Shown here one piece after another: positions 21,938 to 30,216 of a stretch of 64,000 nt of DNA. The DNA lies in the NCBI RefSeq assembly GCF_026340565.1, contig NZ_JAPEPB010000001.1, positions 7,476,001-7,540,000 on the forward strand, given 5' to 3'. Position 1 is the stretch's first letter, and each line of letters begins with the position of its first letter. Origin of the DNA: Kitasatospora sp. NBC_01287. GTDB lineage: Bacteria; Actinomycetota; Actinomycetes; Streptomycetales; Streptomycetaceae. The position numbers were made by a program, and so were the translations under genes. Below the pieces are notes generated by a model. That model worked only from the letters and a program-made list of their open reading frames with translations. It had not been told where the DNA came from and made no database searches.

Positions 21938-23137
21938 TCACAGGAAGGTGCGGCCCTCGCCCCGGTAGGTCGGCACCGTCGCCGCCACCGCGTCGCCCGC
22001 CACCAGGTGCAGCCGCTCGAAGCGCTCGCACAGTTCGCCCGCCTTGGCGTGCCGGAACCAGACCTTGTCCCCGACCAGCAGGTCGTCGGCGGCCGAGCCG
22101 AGCAGCGGCGTCTGCACCTCGCCGGCCCCCTCCTGCGGGTCGTAGCGCAGCCCGGTGGGCAGGTAGGGCACGGGGGAGCGGTCCGCGCCGGCCGGGCCGG
22201 AGGCCGGGTAGCCGCCGCCCAGCACCGTCACCACACCCACCCCGGGCCGGCGCACCACCGGCTGTGCGAAGAGCGCCGCCGGACGCCCGTGGAACGAGCG
22301 GTAGTTGTCGAAGAGCCGCGGCTGGTAGAGCCCCGAGCCGGCTGCCACCTCCGTCACCGCCGCCTCCGCGACCGTGCTTTGCACGCTTCCGGTGCCGCCG
22401 CCGTTGACGAACTCCAGGTCCGCCACCCGCCGCACCGCCCGGACCACCGCCGCGCGCCGCTCGGCCAGCTCGGTGCGCGCCTTGGCCTGAAGCACCTGGA
22501 TCAGCCGCGAGCGCACCGGCCGCCCCGCGACCTGGTCGCCCACCCCGGCGATGTGCCCCTCGTAGGCCATCAGGCCGACCACCCGGTAGCCGGGCTGCTG
22601 CTGCACCCACTCGGCCAGCCCGGCCAACTGCTCGGGCGTGCGCAGCGGCGAGCGGCGGGCGCCGACCCGCAGCCGCCCGCTGAACAACTGCAGCGCGGTG
22701 TCCAGTTCCAGGCAGACCCGCACCACCTCGTCGCCCGCCCTGGCCTGCTCGATGAGCCGCAGCTGCGCCGGGTCGTCCACCAGCACGGTGAGGTTGGCGG
22801 CCAGCTTCGGGTCGGCCGTCAGCTCGGCGAAGCCCGCCCGGTCGGCCGAGGGGTAGGCGAGCAGCACGTCCTCGAACCCGGCCCGGCTCAGCCAGATCGA
22901 CTCGGCCAGGGTGAAGCTCATCACCCCGGCGAAACCGTCCATCGCCAGCACCCGTTCCAGCAACGCCCGGCAGCGCACCGACTTGCTGGCCACCCGGATC
23001 GGCTTGCCGGCGGCCCGGCGCACCAGGTCGGCGGCGTTGGCGTCGAAGGCGTCCAGGTCGACGATGGCCAGCGGCGCGTCCAACTCGGCGGTGGCGCGGT
23101 CGTAGCGCGCCCGGTCGGCGGTGGCGGAGGTCGTCAT
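21938..23137 (-). CDS. PLP-dependent alanine-racemase-fold enzyme (amino acid deaminase/aldolase type)
   Basis: A 399-residue protein with the N-terminal alanine-racemase TIM-barrel: the probable PLP lysine is in IRVASKSVRC (about residue 52), with MAYEGHIAG and FVNGGGTGS further on for phosphate binding. The C-terminal beta domain carries GDKVWFRHAKAGELCERF, typical of the D-threonine aldolase / D-hydroxyaspartate dehydratase group. The likely reaction is cleavage or deamination of a D-amino acid, with the exact substrate unknown. The ATG at 23137 is chosen because conserved sequence follows within about 15 residues. It is divergent from the SseB-like gene, sharing a 189-bp promoter region. 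Confidence 0.8.
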   Translation of the reverse strand: MTTSATADRARYDRATAELDAPLAIVDLDAFDANAADLVRRAAGKPIRVASKSVRCRALLERVLAMDGFAGVMSFTLAESIWLSRAGFEDVLLAYPSADRAGFAELTADPKLAANLTVLVDDPAQLRLIEQARAGDEVVRVCLELDTALQLFSGRLRVGARRSPLRTPEQLAGLAEWVQQQPGYRVVGLMAYEGHIAGVGDQVAGRPVRSRLIQVLQAKARTELAERRAAVVRAVRRVADLEFVNGGGTGSVQSTVAEAAVTEVAAGSGLYQPRLFDNYRSFHGRPAALFAQPVVRRPGVGVVTVLGGGYPASGPAGADRSPVPYLPTGLRYDPQEGAGEVQTPLLGSAADDLLVGDKVWFRHAKAGELCERFERLHLVAGDAVAATVPTYRGEGRTFL

Positions 23138-23326
23138 TGGCGCAGCCTGCCACAGCGCCACTACCGCTGGGTAGGGTCCGGCGCCGGCCGATCGAATGGC
23201 CAACGGCCAGGGCGGCACGTCGCACCCCGCACGTCGCGCCCCGCACGTCGCACCTCGCGCCCCGCCTCCCGCCCCCGCGCCTCGGGTGTCGTCGGCCCGG
23301 GTCGGGGTAGCGGCTAGGCTCGCCGG

Positions 23327-24061
23327 GTGGACCGCAAGAACATCCCGAACCCCGGATTCGCCGCCGACGACGGCACCGCCGATCCCGTGCTGGCCGCGGC
23401 GCTCGCCGACTGGGCGCGCGACCCGGCCGCCGAGGCCGCCCTGCTGGCCGCGCTGCGTCCGGCCCGCCTGATGGTCCCGATCGTCGCGCTGCTGGGTGAG
23501 GTGGAGACCGACGCCCAGGGCCTTCGGCACGAGAAGACCAGCGACATGGCGGTGCCGGTGATCGAGGCCGCCGACGGCCGCCGCGCGCTGCCCGCCTTCA
23601 CCTCGCTGGCCTCGCTGGCCGCCTGGCAGGCCGACGCCCGGCCGGCACCGGCCAGCGCCCCGCAGGCCGTCATGACCGCGTACGCGGAGCGCGCCGACAC
23701 CCTGCTGATCGACCCCGCGGGTCCGGTCACCTACCAGCTGACCGGTTCGCGGATGCGCGCGGTGGCGGAGAACCGGGCCTGGCTGCCGCCCGTCCAGGAT
23801 CCGCAGGTGCTGGACGCGCTGCGCGCCCTGCTGGCCGCCGAGCCGCAGGTGCTCGGGGCCGAGTTGCGCCCGGGCCAGGCCACCGACGCGGTGCTCGCGC
23901 TCGCGGTGGCCGACGGCGCCCCGGTCGCCGAACTGGCCCAGCGGCTGGCCGGCGCCCTCGCCGCCGACCCGACGCTGCGGGTGCGGCTCGCCCGCGGCCT
24001 GGACCTCGCGCTGCTGCCGGCCGACGGCCGCTCGACGGGCGAGCGCTTCTACCGGCGCTGA
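23327..24061 (+). CDS. SseB family protein
   Basis: 244 residues beginning with GTG. The middle region (RLMVPIVALLGE..., KTSDMAVPVIEAADGRRALPAFTSLASLAAW...) is the SseB N-terminal domain, and the stretch after about residue 150 (LRALLAAEPQVLGAELRP...LDLALLPADG) fits the SseB C-terminal half. SseB was named for an E. coli enhanced-serine-sensitivity phenotype, but the biochemical role is unclear. In actinomycetes this gene is often found near infC, as here. Confidence 0.85.
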   Translation: MDRKNIPNPGFAADDGTADPVLAAALADWARDPAAEAALLAALRPARLMVPIVALLGEVETDAQGLRHEKTSDMAVPVIEAADGRRALPAFTSLASLAAWQADARPAPASAPQAVMTAYAERADTLLIDPAGPVTYQLTGSRMRAVAENRAWLPPVQDPQVLDALRALLAAEPQVLGAELRPGQATDAVLALAVADGAPVAELAQRLAGALAADPTLRVRLARGLDLALLPADGRSTGERFYRR

Positions 24062-24139
24062 CCGGCGCCAGGCCTGACCTTTGCTCAGGGGCAGAGCTCA
24101 GGAGCGGAGCTATCAGGAGCGGAACTGCAGGGGCAGAGG

Positions 24140-24505
24140 TCAGGAGTAGACGGGCCCGGTGAACTTCTCGCCCGGCCCGGTGCCCGGGGCGTCCGGCACG
24201 ATGGAGGCCTCGCGGAAGGCCAGCTGCAGCGAGCGGAGCCCGTCGCGCAGCGGCGCGGCGTGGAAGTTGCTGATCTCCGGAGCGCCCGCGGTCACCAGCC
24301 CGGCCAGCGCGGTGATCAGCTTGCGCGCCTCGTCCAGGTCCTTGTCCTTCTCGCCGCCCTCGGCGAGCCCGCACTTGACGGCCGCCGCGCTCATCAGGTG
24401 CACCGCCACGGTGGTGATCACCTCGACGGCCGGCACCTCCGCGATGTCGCGGGTCAGGTCGTCGAAGTCGGGGGTCTCGTCCTGGTGGGAGGGCTCGGTG
24501 CTCAC
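24140..24505 (-). CDS. DUF1844 protein
   Basis: A 121-residue acidic protein from the GTG at 24505. The core DLTRDIAEVPAVEVITTVAVHLMSAAAVKCGLAEGGEKDKDLDEARKLI fits DUF1844, a small helical family of unknown function found in many phyla and, in actinomycetes, typically next to infC. The ATG about 15 bp upstream is out of frame. It is transcribed away from infC, so the two promoters lie back to back within about 100 bp. Confidence 0.85.
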   Translation of the reverse strand: MSTEPSHQDETPDFDDLTRDIAEVPAVEVITTVAVHLMSAAAVKCGLAEGGEKDKDLDEARKLITALAGLVTAGAPEISNFHAAPLRDGLRSLQLAFREASIVPDAPGTGPGEKFTGPVYS

Positions 24506-24589
24506 GAGGGGCTCATTCCGTTGCGGGGGTCGGTTACGGGGTCGGTAGCCCTGGCAGAGTACCCGGCGACGTCGCCGCCGCCGGTGGTG

Positions 24590-24595
24590 TAGAGT
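24590..24595 (+). promoter_or_regulatory. Probable -10 element of the infC operon
   Basis: TAGAGT fits the TAnnnT -10 consensus of the main Streptomyces sigma factor; transcription would begin near 24601-24603. No good TTGACA-like -35 is visible at the usual distance. Confidence 0.5.
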
Positions 24596-24656
24596 TTTGC
24601 AGTGACCGGCCAGGCGCTTCATCGTGCCCGGCCAGCAAGTGGAGGCTCCTCTCCCA

Positions 24657-24742
24657 CCCGGTCGACCTCGCGGTCGACGGGTCCCGGTCCGCGACACCGG
24701 CCGCAAGGCCGCGAGTCGCCCGCAGCGCCTCTCATCAGGCGC
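24657..24742 (+). promoter_or_regulatory. Structured 5' leader of infC with serial hairpins
   Basis: Between the probable start site and infC lie about 320 untranslated bases. Three hairpins come before the terminator: GTCGACC-TCGC-GGTCGAC (24661-24678, with flanking CCC/GGG pairs), a nested GCGAC..CGGCC-GCAA-GGCCG..GTCGC with a GNRA tetraloop (24691-24719), and GCGCCT-CTCATC-AGGCGC (24725-24742). With the terminator that follows, this looks like an attenuator leader. Confidence 0.6.
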
Positions 24743-24759
24743 CGCCCCCGGTTGTACGG

Positions 24760-24790
24760 AGCCCCGCTTGCAGATGAGCGGGGCTTTTTT
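24760..24790 (+). terminator. Intrinsic terminator/attenuator in the infC leader
   Basis: A 9-bp perfect stem AGCCCCGCT / AGCGGGGCT with loop TGCAGATG, followed directly by TTTTTT (24785-24790). A true U-tract is rare in this high-GC genome. It lies upstream of infC on the coding strand and points into the operon, so it must be read through, which suggests regulated attenuation. Confidence 0.85.
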
Positions 24791-24921
24791 CGTGCCGCGG
24801 TGCCAGGTGGTGACGCCGACGGCAGCGCAGCACGAATGAAGCCCCGCCCAGTGGTCGAAGTCCCTACGTGCGACCGCCTCCCTGACGGCCGCATCGCAGA
24901 AGGTGCAACCGAGGAGGCCCC

Positions 24922-25743
24922 ATCAGCACCGAGCCCCGCATCAACGACCGGATTCGCGTCCCCGAGGTGCGACTCGTCGGTCCCAGCGGCGAGCAGGTCG
25001 GCATCGTGCCGCTTGCCAAGGCGCTGGAGCTTGCGCAGGAGTACGACCTCGACCTGGTCGAGGTCGCGGCGACCGCCCGGCCGCCGGTGTGCAAGCTCAT
25101 GGACTACGGCAAGTTCAAGTACGAGTCGGCCATGAAGGCCCGTGAGGCGCGCAAGAACCAGGCGCACACGGTCATCAAGGAGATGAAGCTCCGGCCGAAG
25201 ATCGACCCGCACGACTATGACACCAAGAAGGGTCACGTCGTTCGGTTCCTCAAGCAGGGCGACAAGGTCAAGATCACGATCATGTTCCGCGGTCGCGAGC
25301 AGTCCCGCCCCGAGCTGGGCTTCCGACTGCTGCAGCGGCTCGCCAACGACGTCCAGGACCTGGGCTTCGTGGAGTCCTCGGCCAAGCAGGACGGCCGGAA
25401 CATGATCATGGTTCTCGGCCCGCACAAGAAGAAGACCGAGGCGATGGCCGAGGCCCGTGCGGCGCAGGACGCCCGCAAGGCCGAGCGTCAGGGTCGCAAC
25501 GCCGGCCCGGCCGACGAGGACACCGCCGCGGCCGACGCCGCCCTTGAGGCCGAGAACGCGGCCCTTGAGGCCGAGCACGACCTTGACGACGCGGACGATG
25601 ACGCGGACGACGCCGATGACGTGGCGGACGACGTGACTGGCGACGCGGCCGAGGCAGTCGACGACGCGGCCCAGGACCAGGCGGAGGCCGGCGACACCGC
25701 CGCTGCCGCCGAGGAGCCGGCCGAGGTCGCTCAGGACGCCTGA
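24922..25743 (+). CDS. infC: Translation initiation factor IF-3, ATC start codon
   Basis: IF-3 binds the 30S subunit and checks start codons and initiator tRNA. The protein begins ISTEPRINDRIRVPEVRLVG, the normal IF-3 N-terminus, which is reached only if translation starts at ATC 24922. GAGGAGG ends 4 bp before it, and no ATG/GTG lies in frame until GTG 24967, which would remove conserved residues. IF-3 genes are known for rare start codons that let IF-3 repress its own translation. N-domain (VPLAKALELAQEYDLDLVEV), linker, and C-domain (KMRPKIDPHDYDTKKGH-type, QGDKVKITIMFRGRE) are intact. The product is 273 residues against about 180 in E. coli, because of an Ala/Asp/Glu-rich tail from about residue 190, as in other actinomycetes. 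Followed by rpmI and rplT. Confidence 0.95.
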   Translation: MSTEPRINDRIRVPEVRLVGPSGEQVGIVPLAKALELAQEYDLDLVEVAATARPPVCKLMDYGKFKYESAMKAREARKNQAHTVIKEMKLRPKIDPHDYDTKKGHVVRFLKQGDKVKITIMFRGREQSRPELGFRLLQRLANDVQDLGFVESSAKQDGRNMIMVLGPHKKKTEAMAEARAAQDARKAERQGRNAGPADEDTAAADAALEAENAALEAEHDLDDADDDADDADDVADDVTGDAAEAVDDAAQDQAEAGDTAAAAEEPAEVAQDA

Positions 25744-25885
25744 GCCCGCCAGGGCTCCGGTTCGGTCCGAGCGATCCGGCCACCGCGGTCCCGGGACTCC
25801 CGTCCCGGTGACCGAGCAAACCCAGCGCCCGGATCCGCGTGTCAGCACGCGGATCTGGGGCGGACCGACGAGGAGATACGGCGAC

Positions 25886-26080
25886 ATGCCGAAGCAGAAG
25901 ACCCACAGTGGCGCCAGCAAGCGCTTCAAGATCACGGGCTCGGGCAAGGTGCTGCGCGAGCGCGCCGGCAAGCGCCACCTCCTGGAGCACAAGCCCTCCA
26001 CGCTGACCCGCCGTCTGAGCGGCACCGCCGAGATGGCCCCCGGCGACGCCAAGAAGATCAAGAAGCTTCTCGGCAAGTGA
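25886..26080 (+). CDS. rpmI: 50S ribosomal protein L35
   Basis: 64 residues, strongly basic, with the L35 pattern MPKQKTHSGASKRFKITGSGK and the HLLEHKPSTLTRRL region. The ATG at 25886 has AGGAG 10 bp upstream. Second gene of the infC-rpmI-rplT operon. Confidence 0.97.
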   Translation: MPKQKTHSGASKRFKITGSGKVLRERAGKRHLLEHKPSTLTRRLSGTAEMAPGDAKKIKKLLGK

Positions 26081-26187
26081 TCGCCCGCCGCGACCTGACC
26101 GGTCGCGGAGTCCGGCTGATCCTTCCCGACCCATTCGAATGACGGACCACGTGAAGTAGTCCGTGGTCCTACCCAAGGAGTAATGAA

Positions 26188-26583
26188 GTGGCACGCGTCA
26201 AGCGGGCAGTGAACGCCCACAAGAAGCGCCGGGTCATCCTCGAGCGGGCCAGCGGTTACCGCGGCCAGCGGTCGCGCCTGTACCGCAAGGCCAAGGAGCA
26301 GGTCACCCACTCGCTCGTTTACAACTACAACGACCGCAAGAAGCGCAAGGGCGACTTCCGTCAGCTCTGGATCCAGCGCATCAACGCTGCGGCCCGTGCC
26401 AACGGGATGACCTACAACCGCTTCGTGCAGGGTCTGAAGGCCGCCAACATCGAGATCGACCGCAAGATGCTGGCCGAGCTGGCCGTCAACGACTCGAACG
26501 CGTTCGCCGTGCTGATCGAGGTCGCCCAGAAGGCGCTGCCGACCGACGTCAACGCGCCGAAGGTCGCCGCTGACGCCGCCTGA
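26188..26583 (+). CDS. rplT: 50S ribosomal protein L20
   Basis: 131 residues starting at GTG, with the L20 features ARVKRAVNAHKKRRVIL, ASGYRGQRSRLYRKAKEQ and RINAAARANGMTYNRFVQGLKAANIEIDRKMLAELA. The basic N-terminal extension binds 23S rRNA; L20 is an early assembly protein and in several bacteria represses this operon. AAGGAG precedes the start. Confidence 0.97.
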   Translation: MARVKRAVNAHKKRRVILERASGYRGQRSRLYRKAKEQVTHSLVYNYNDRKKRKGDFRQLWIQRINAAARANGMTYNRFVQGLKAANIEIDRKMLAELAVNDSNAFAVLIEVAQKALPTDVNAPKVAADAA

Positions 26584-26599
26584 TCCACCGCAGCAACCC

Positions 26600-26632
26600 G
26601 GACCCGCAGGCTCCTCGCGAGCCTGCGGGTCC
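26600..26632 (+). terminator. Hairpin after rplT
   Basis: A 14-bp perfect stem GGACCCGCAGGCTC / GAGCCTGCGGGTCC with a 5-nt loop 16 bp after the rplT stop. No T-tract. Confidence 0.8.
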
Positions 26633-26672
26633 GCGCTTGGCGGCCCGCCCGCACGTACGGTACATACGCCGC

Positions 26673-26717
26673 GCATGTACCGCATGTACCGCATGTACCG
26701 CATGTACCGCATGTACC
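26673..26717 (+). repeat. Five tandem copies of a 9-bp repeat upstream of the RNA methyltransferase gene
   Basis: GCATGTACC is repeated five times without error from 26673 to 26717 and is followed by a partial sixth (GCATGC). GCATGC and nearby CGTACG are self-complementary. It lies about 100 bp before the methyltransferase start, in its likely promoter region. Confidence 0.95.
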
Positions 26718-26816
26718 GCATGCGCGTACGCGTGCCGAGGGCGTCGAGGACACCGCTGAGGCACCGCTGAGGCACCCTGAGGCACCGCCCGCAGAGAACG
26801 CGAGAACCGCGAGGAC

Positions 26817-27692
26817 ATGGCCAGCACCGACATCCCCCAGCTCAGCTCGCTCCGTTCGCCGCGGGTGGTCGCCGCCCGCAAGCTGGCCCGCCGGGCCCAG
26901 CGCGGCAAGGACCGCCGCTTCCTGGCCGAGGGCCCGCAGGCGGTCCGCGAGGCGGTGGCCTACGGGCTGCTGCCGGGCGGCCGGGAGCACGCGGTGGTCG
27001 AGGTCTACCTGACCGCGGAGGCCGACGAGCGGCACGCCGGGATCGCGGACGCGGCCCGGGCGGCCGGCCTGCCGGTGCTGACCGCCACCGACGAGGTGAT
27101 CGCCGACATCTGCGACACCGTCACCCCGCAGGGCATCGTGGCGCTCTGCCGGTTCCTGGACACCCCCTTCGCCGAGGTGCTGGCGGCCCGGCCGAAGCTG
27201 GTCGCGGTGCTGGCCAACGTGCGCGACCCCGGCAACGCCGGCACCGTGCTGCGCACCGCCGACGCGGCCGGGGCGGACGCCGTGGTGCTCACCGACGCCT
27301 CGGTCGACCTCTACAACCCCAAGGCGGTGCGGGCCTCGGTGGGCAGCCTCTTCCACCTGCCGGTGGCGGTCGGCGTGCCGATCGAGCAGGCGGTGGCGGA
27401 GCTGAAGGCGGCCGGCGTGCGGGTGCTGGCGGCCGACGGCGCGGGGGAGCGCGACCTGGACCACGAGCTGGACGAGGGCACCCTGGGCGCTCCCACGGCC
27501 TGGATCTTCGGCAACGAGGCCTGGGGCCTGCCGGAGCCGACCCGCGCACTCGCCGACGAGGTGGTGCGCGTGCCCATCCACGGGCACGCCGAGAGCCTCA
27601 ACCTCGCCACCGCGGCCGCCGTCTGCCTCTACGCGTCCGCCCGGGCACAGCGTTCGCCCTCAGGCTGTCGCGAGCCGGGCACGGAGCGCTAG
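26817..27692 (+). CDS. SpoU/TrmH family RNA 2'-O-ribose methyltransferase
   Basis: A 291-residue protein with the L30e-like substrate-binding N-domain (RRAQRGKDRRFLAEGPQAVREAV) and a knotted SPOUT domain: LANVRDPGNAGTVLRTADAAG (about residue 128), IFGNEAWGLPE and VRVPIHGHAESLNLATAAAVCLY, the three class motifs. It would methylate a ribose in tRNA or 23S rRNA using S-adenosylmethionine; the site is not evident. Position between rplT and pheS is the usual actinomycete arrangement. Confidence 0.92.
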   Translation: MASTDIPQLSSLRSPRVVAARKLARRAQRGKDRRFLAEGPQAVREAVAYGLLPGGREHAVVEVYLTAEADERHAGIADAARAAGLPVLTATDEVIADICDTVTPQGIVALCRFLDTPFAEVLAARPKLVAVLANVRDPGNAGTVLRTADAAGADAVVLTDASVDLYNPKAVRASVGSLFHLPVAVGVPIEQAVAELKAAGVRVLAADGAGERDLDHELDEGTLGAPTAWIFGNEAWGLPEPTRALADEVVRVPIHGHAESLNLATAAAVCLYASARAQRSPSGCREPGTER

Positions 27693-27786
27693 GGTCTGTC
27701 TGACCCTGGGTGGCTCGGCGGGGGCCAGTCGGGTGCGCGGGTCGTGGCAGCAGGGTGCGCGGGTCGGGCGGATCGGGAGGAGAGCC

Positions 27787-28920
27787 ATGGTCGGCAGCGA
27801 GGACGGGCCGCACGCCGGGCCGGCCGCTTGCACCCTTGACCCCGACGACCTCCCGGACGGCCTGGTGATCGCCGACCGGGACGGGTTGGTGATCGGCTTC
27901 AACCGGGCCGCCACCCGGCTCACCGGGATCAGCGCCGCCAGCGCGCTGGGCCGTCCGCTGCCCGAGGCGCTGCCGCTGGAGGACCTGGACGGCCGCCGCT
28001 GGTGGCCGCTCACCGACCCCTACGGCGGCCTGGCGATCCGCACTCGCCAGCCCGAGCGCAACCTGCTGCTGCCCGGTGCCAGCCGCGAACTGCTGGTCTC
28101 CGCCAGCTATCTGCGCGAGCGTCCGCGCGGCCCGCTGCGCCAGGTGGTGGTCGCGCTGCGCGGCACCGAGGCGCGGCGCCGCACCGAGCGCTCGCACGCC
28201 GAGCTGATCGCCACCGTCGCGCACGAACTGCGCTCGCCGCTGACCAGCGTCAAGGGCTTCACCGCGACCCTGCTGAACAAGTGGGAGCGTTTCAACGACG
28301 GCCAGAAGCGGGTGATGCTGGAGACGGTGAACGCCGACGCCGACCGGGTGACCCGGCTGATCGCCGAACTGCTCGACATCTCCCGGATCGACGCCGGGCG
28401 CCTGGAGGTGCGCAAGCAGGTGGTGGACCTGGCCGCCGCGGTGCGCCGCCACGTCGAGGGAAAGGTGGCCGCCGGCATCGCAGCCGACCGCTTCGACATC
28501 CGGCTCGCCGATGACCTGCCGCAGCAGTGGGCCGACCCCGACAAGGTCGACCAGGTGCTGGCCAACCTGCTGGAAAACGCGGTGCGCCACGGGGAGGGAA
28601 CTGTCACCATCGAGGTGGCACCGGCCAAGGAGGTCGTCGAGGCCGCCGAGTGGGAGCACCCCGGCACCCCGACCCGGATCGTGGAAGGAACAGCGGTCAC
28701 CGTGAGCGACGAGGGCAGCGGCATCCCCGAGGAGGCCATGCCGCGCGTCTTCACCCGCTTCTGGCGCGGCAGCAAGCGCGGCGGTACCGGCCTGGGCCTC
28801 TACATCGTCAAGGGCCTGGTCGAGGCGCACGGCGGGACGATCCGGATCGACCGGGCCCCCGGCGGCGGCGCGCGGTTCCGATTTATCCTGCCCGCCGGAG
28901 TGCCCGACTTCATGGTCTGA
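27787..28920 (+). CDS. PAS-domain sensor histidine kinase
   Basis: From the ATG at 27787 (GGGAGGAG upstream) the product is 377 residues. PAS domain about 15-110 (GLVIADRDGLVIGFNRAATRLTGISAASALGRPL), HisKA about 134-200 with the phosphorylated His in VAHELRSPLTS near 146, and HATPase about 240-375 with N-box ANLLENAVRHGEG, G1 DEGSGIPEEAM, and G2 GGTGLGLYIVKGLVEAHGG. No membrane segment, so it is probably a cytoplasmic sensor. No response-regulator gene is adjacent, so it is an orphan kinase. Its place between the RNA methyltransferase and pheS is conserved in actinomycetes as far as I recall. Confidence 0.92.
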   Translation: MVGSEDGPHAGPAACTLDPDDLPDGLVIADRDGLVIGFNRAATRLTGISAASALGRPLPEALPLEDLDGRRWWPLTDPYGGLAIRTRQPERNLLLPGASRELLVSASYLRERPRGPLRQVVVALRGTEARRRTERSHAELIATVAHELRSPLTSVKGFTATLLNKWERFNDGQKRVMLETVNADADRVTRLIAELLDISRIDAGRLEVRKQVVDLAAAVRRHVEGKVAAGIAADRFDIRLADDLPQQWADPDKVDQVLANLLENAVRHGEGTVTIEVAPAKEVVEAAEWEHPGTPTRIVEGTAVTVSDEGSGIPEEAMPRVFTRFWRGSKRGGTGLGLYIVKGLVEAHGGTIRIDRAPGGGARFRFILPAGVPDFMV

Positions 28921-29094
28921 ACGACCAGCGATCCACGGGCCCGGCGGGCCGAGCACCCTTTCACGGCGTTCCCCGACGGGGACGACCCCGCACCGTGGTC
29001 GCTTGGTGAGCTGCTGGGCCGTGTGGGCCCTGCGACTACACTCGACCTGGTGTAACGCCACCGGAGACGAGCAGGAGCACGGGAAAACATCGAG

Positions 29095-30216
29095 ATGTCG
29101 GCACCCAATAAGTCCTACGACCCGGTCGAGGTTGAGGCATTGAAGCCTGAAGAGGTCGAGCGTGCCCGGGACGAGGCCGTCGCCGCCTTCGCCGCCGCCA
29201 CCAGCCTGGACGAGCTGAAGCAGGCCAAGGTCGCGCACACCGGCGACCGGTCCGCGCTCTCGCTGGCCAACCGCGAGATCGGCGCACTGCCCCCGCACGC
29301 CAAGGCGGCGGCCGGCAAGCTGATCGGCCAGGCCCGCGGCGCCGTCAACCAGGCGCTGGCGAAGCGTCAGGTGGAGCTGGAGGCCGAGCGCGACGCCCGA
29401 GTGCTGGTCGAGGAGGCGGTGGACGTCACGCTGCCCTACGACCGCGCCCCGCGCGGCGCCCGGCACCCGCTGACCACGCTGGCCGAGCGGATCGAGGACA
29501 CCTTCGTCGCGATGGGCTACTCGATCGCCTCCGGCCCCGAGGTCGAGGCGGAGTGGCTCAACTTCGACGCGCTCAACCTGGGCCCCGACCACCCGGCCCG
29601 CTCGATGCAGGACACCTTCTTCGTCGCGGCCGCCGACGGCTCGCCCGACTCGGGCCTGGTGCTGCGCACCCAGACCTCGCCGGTGCAGATCCGCACCATG
29701 CTCGACAAGCAGCCGCCGCTCTACGCCGTCTCGGTCGGCCGGGTCTACCGCACCGACGAGCTGGACGCCACCCACACCCCGGTCTTCCGTCAGGTCGAGG
29801 GCATCGCGGTCGACGAGGGCATCACCTTCGGTGACCTCAAGGGCACCATCGAGCTGCTGGTCAGCAAGCTGATCGGGGACGAGCTGGAGCTGCGCTGGCG
29901 CCCCTCGTACTTCCCGTTCACCGAGCCGAGCGCCGAGGTGGACCTGCAGTGCTTCGTCTGCCGGGGTGCCAGTGTCGGCAACCCGGACGCGCCCTGCCGC
30001 ACCTGCTCCTCCGAGGGCTGGATCGAGCTGGGCGGCTGCGGGGTGGTCAACCCGCGGGTGCTGATCGCCTCCGGGGTCGATCCCGAGCGCTACAGCGGGT
30101 TCGCCTTCGGCCTGGGCCTGGAGCGGATCCTGATGAACCGTCACAACGTCGCCGACATGCGCGACATGGTCGAGGGTGACGTGCGTTTCACTCTCCCGTT
30201 CGGGATGGAGATCTGA
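29095..30216 (+). CDS. pheS: Phenylalanyl-tRNA synthetase alpha subunit
   Basis: A 373-residue class II synthetase subunit that charges tRNA-Phe as an alpha2beta2 complex with PheT. N-terminal coiled coil about 10-95; catalytic core with motif 2 THTPVFRQVEGIAVDEGITF (about 222) and motif 3 GFAFGLGLERILMNR (about 327-341). Four cysteines in a CxxC...CxxC arrangement (CFVC, CRTC, about 285-304) may hold zinc. The stop overlaps the pheT start by one base (TGATG), so the two are coupled. Confidence 0.97.
   Translation: MSAPNKSYDPVEVEALKPEEVERARDEAVAAFAAATSLDELKQAKVAHTGDRSALSLANREIGALPPHAKAAAGKLIGQARGAVNQALAKRQVELEAERDARVLVEEAVDVTLPYDRAPRGARHPLTTLAERIEDTFVAMGYSIASGPEVEAEWLNFDALNLGPDHPARSMQDTFFVAAADGSPDSGLVLRTQTSPVQIRTMLDKQPPLYAVSVGRVYRTDELDATHTPVFRQVEGIAVDEGITFGDLKGTIELLVSKLIGDELELRWRPSYFPFTEPSAEVDLQCFVCRGASVGNPDAPCRTCSSEGWIELGGCGVVNPRVLIASGVDPERYSGFAFGLGLERILMNRHNVADMRDMVEGDVRFTLPFGMEI

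Noticed and set aside
24967..25743. IF-3 starting at GTG 24967
   Set aside because: Would delete the conserved first 15 residues, and the ribosome site lies before ATC 24922 instead.
26673..26717. CRISPR array
   Set aside because: The 9-bp units are directly adjacent with no spacers, and no cas gene is present.
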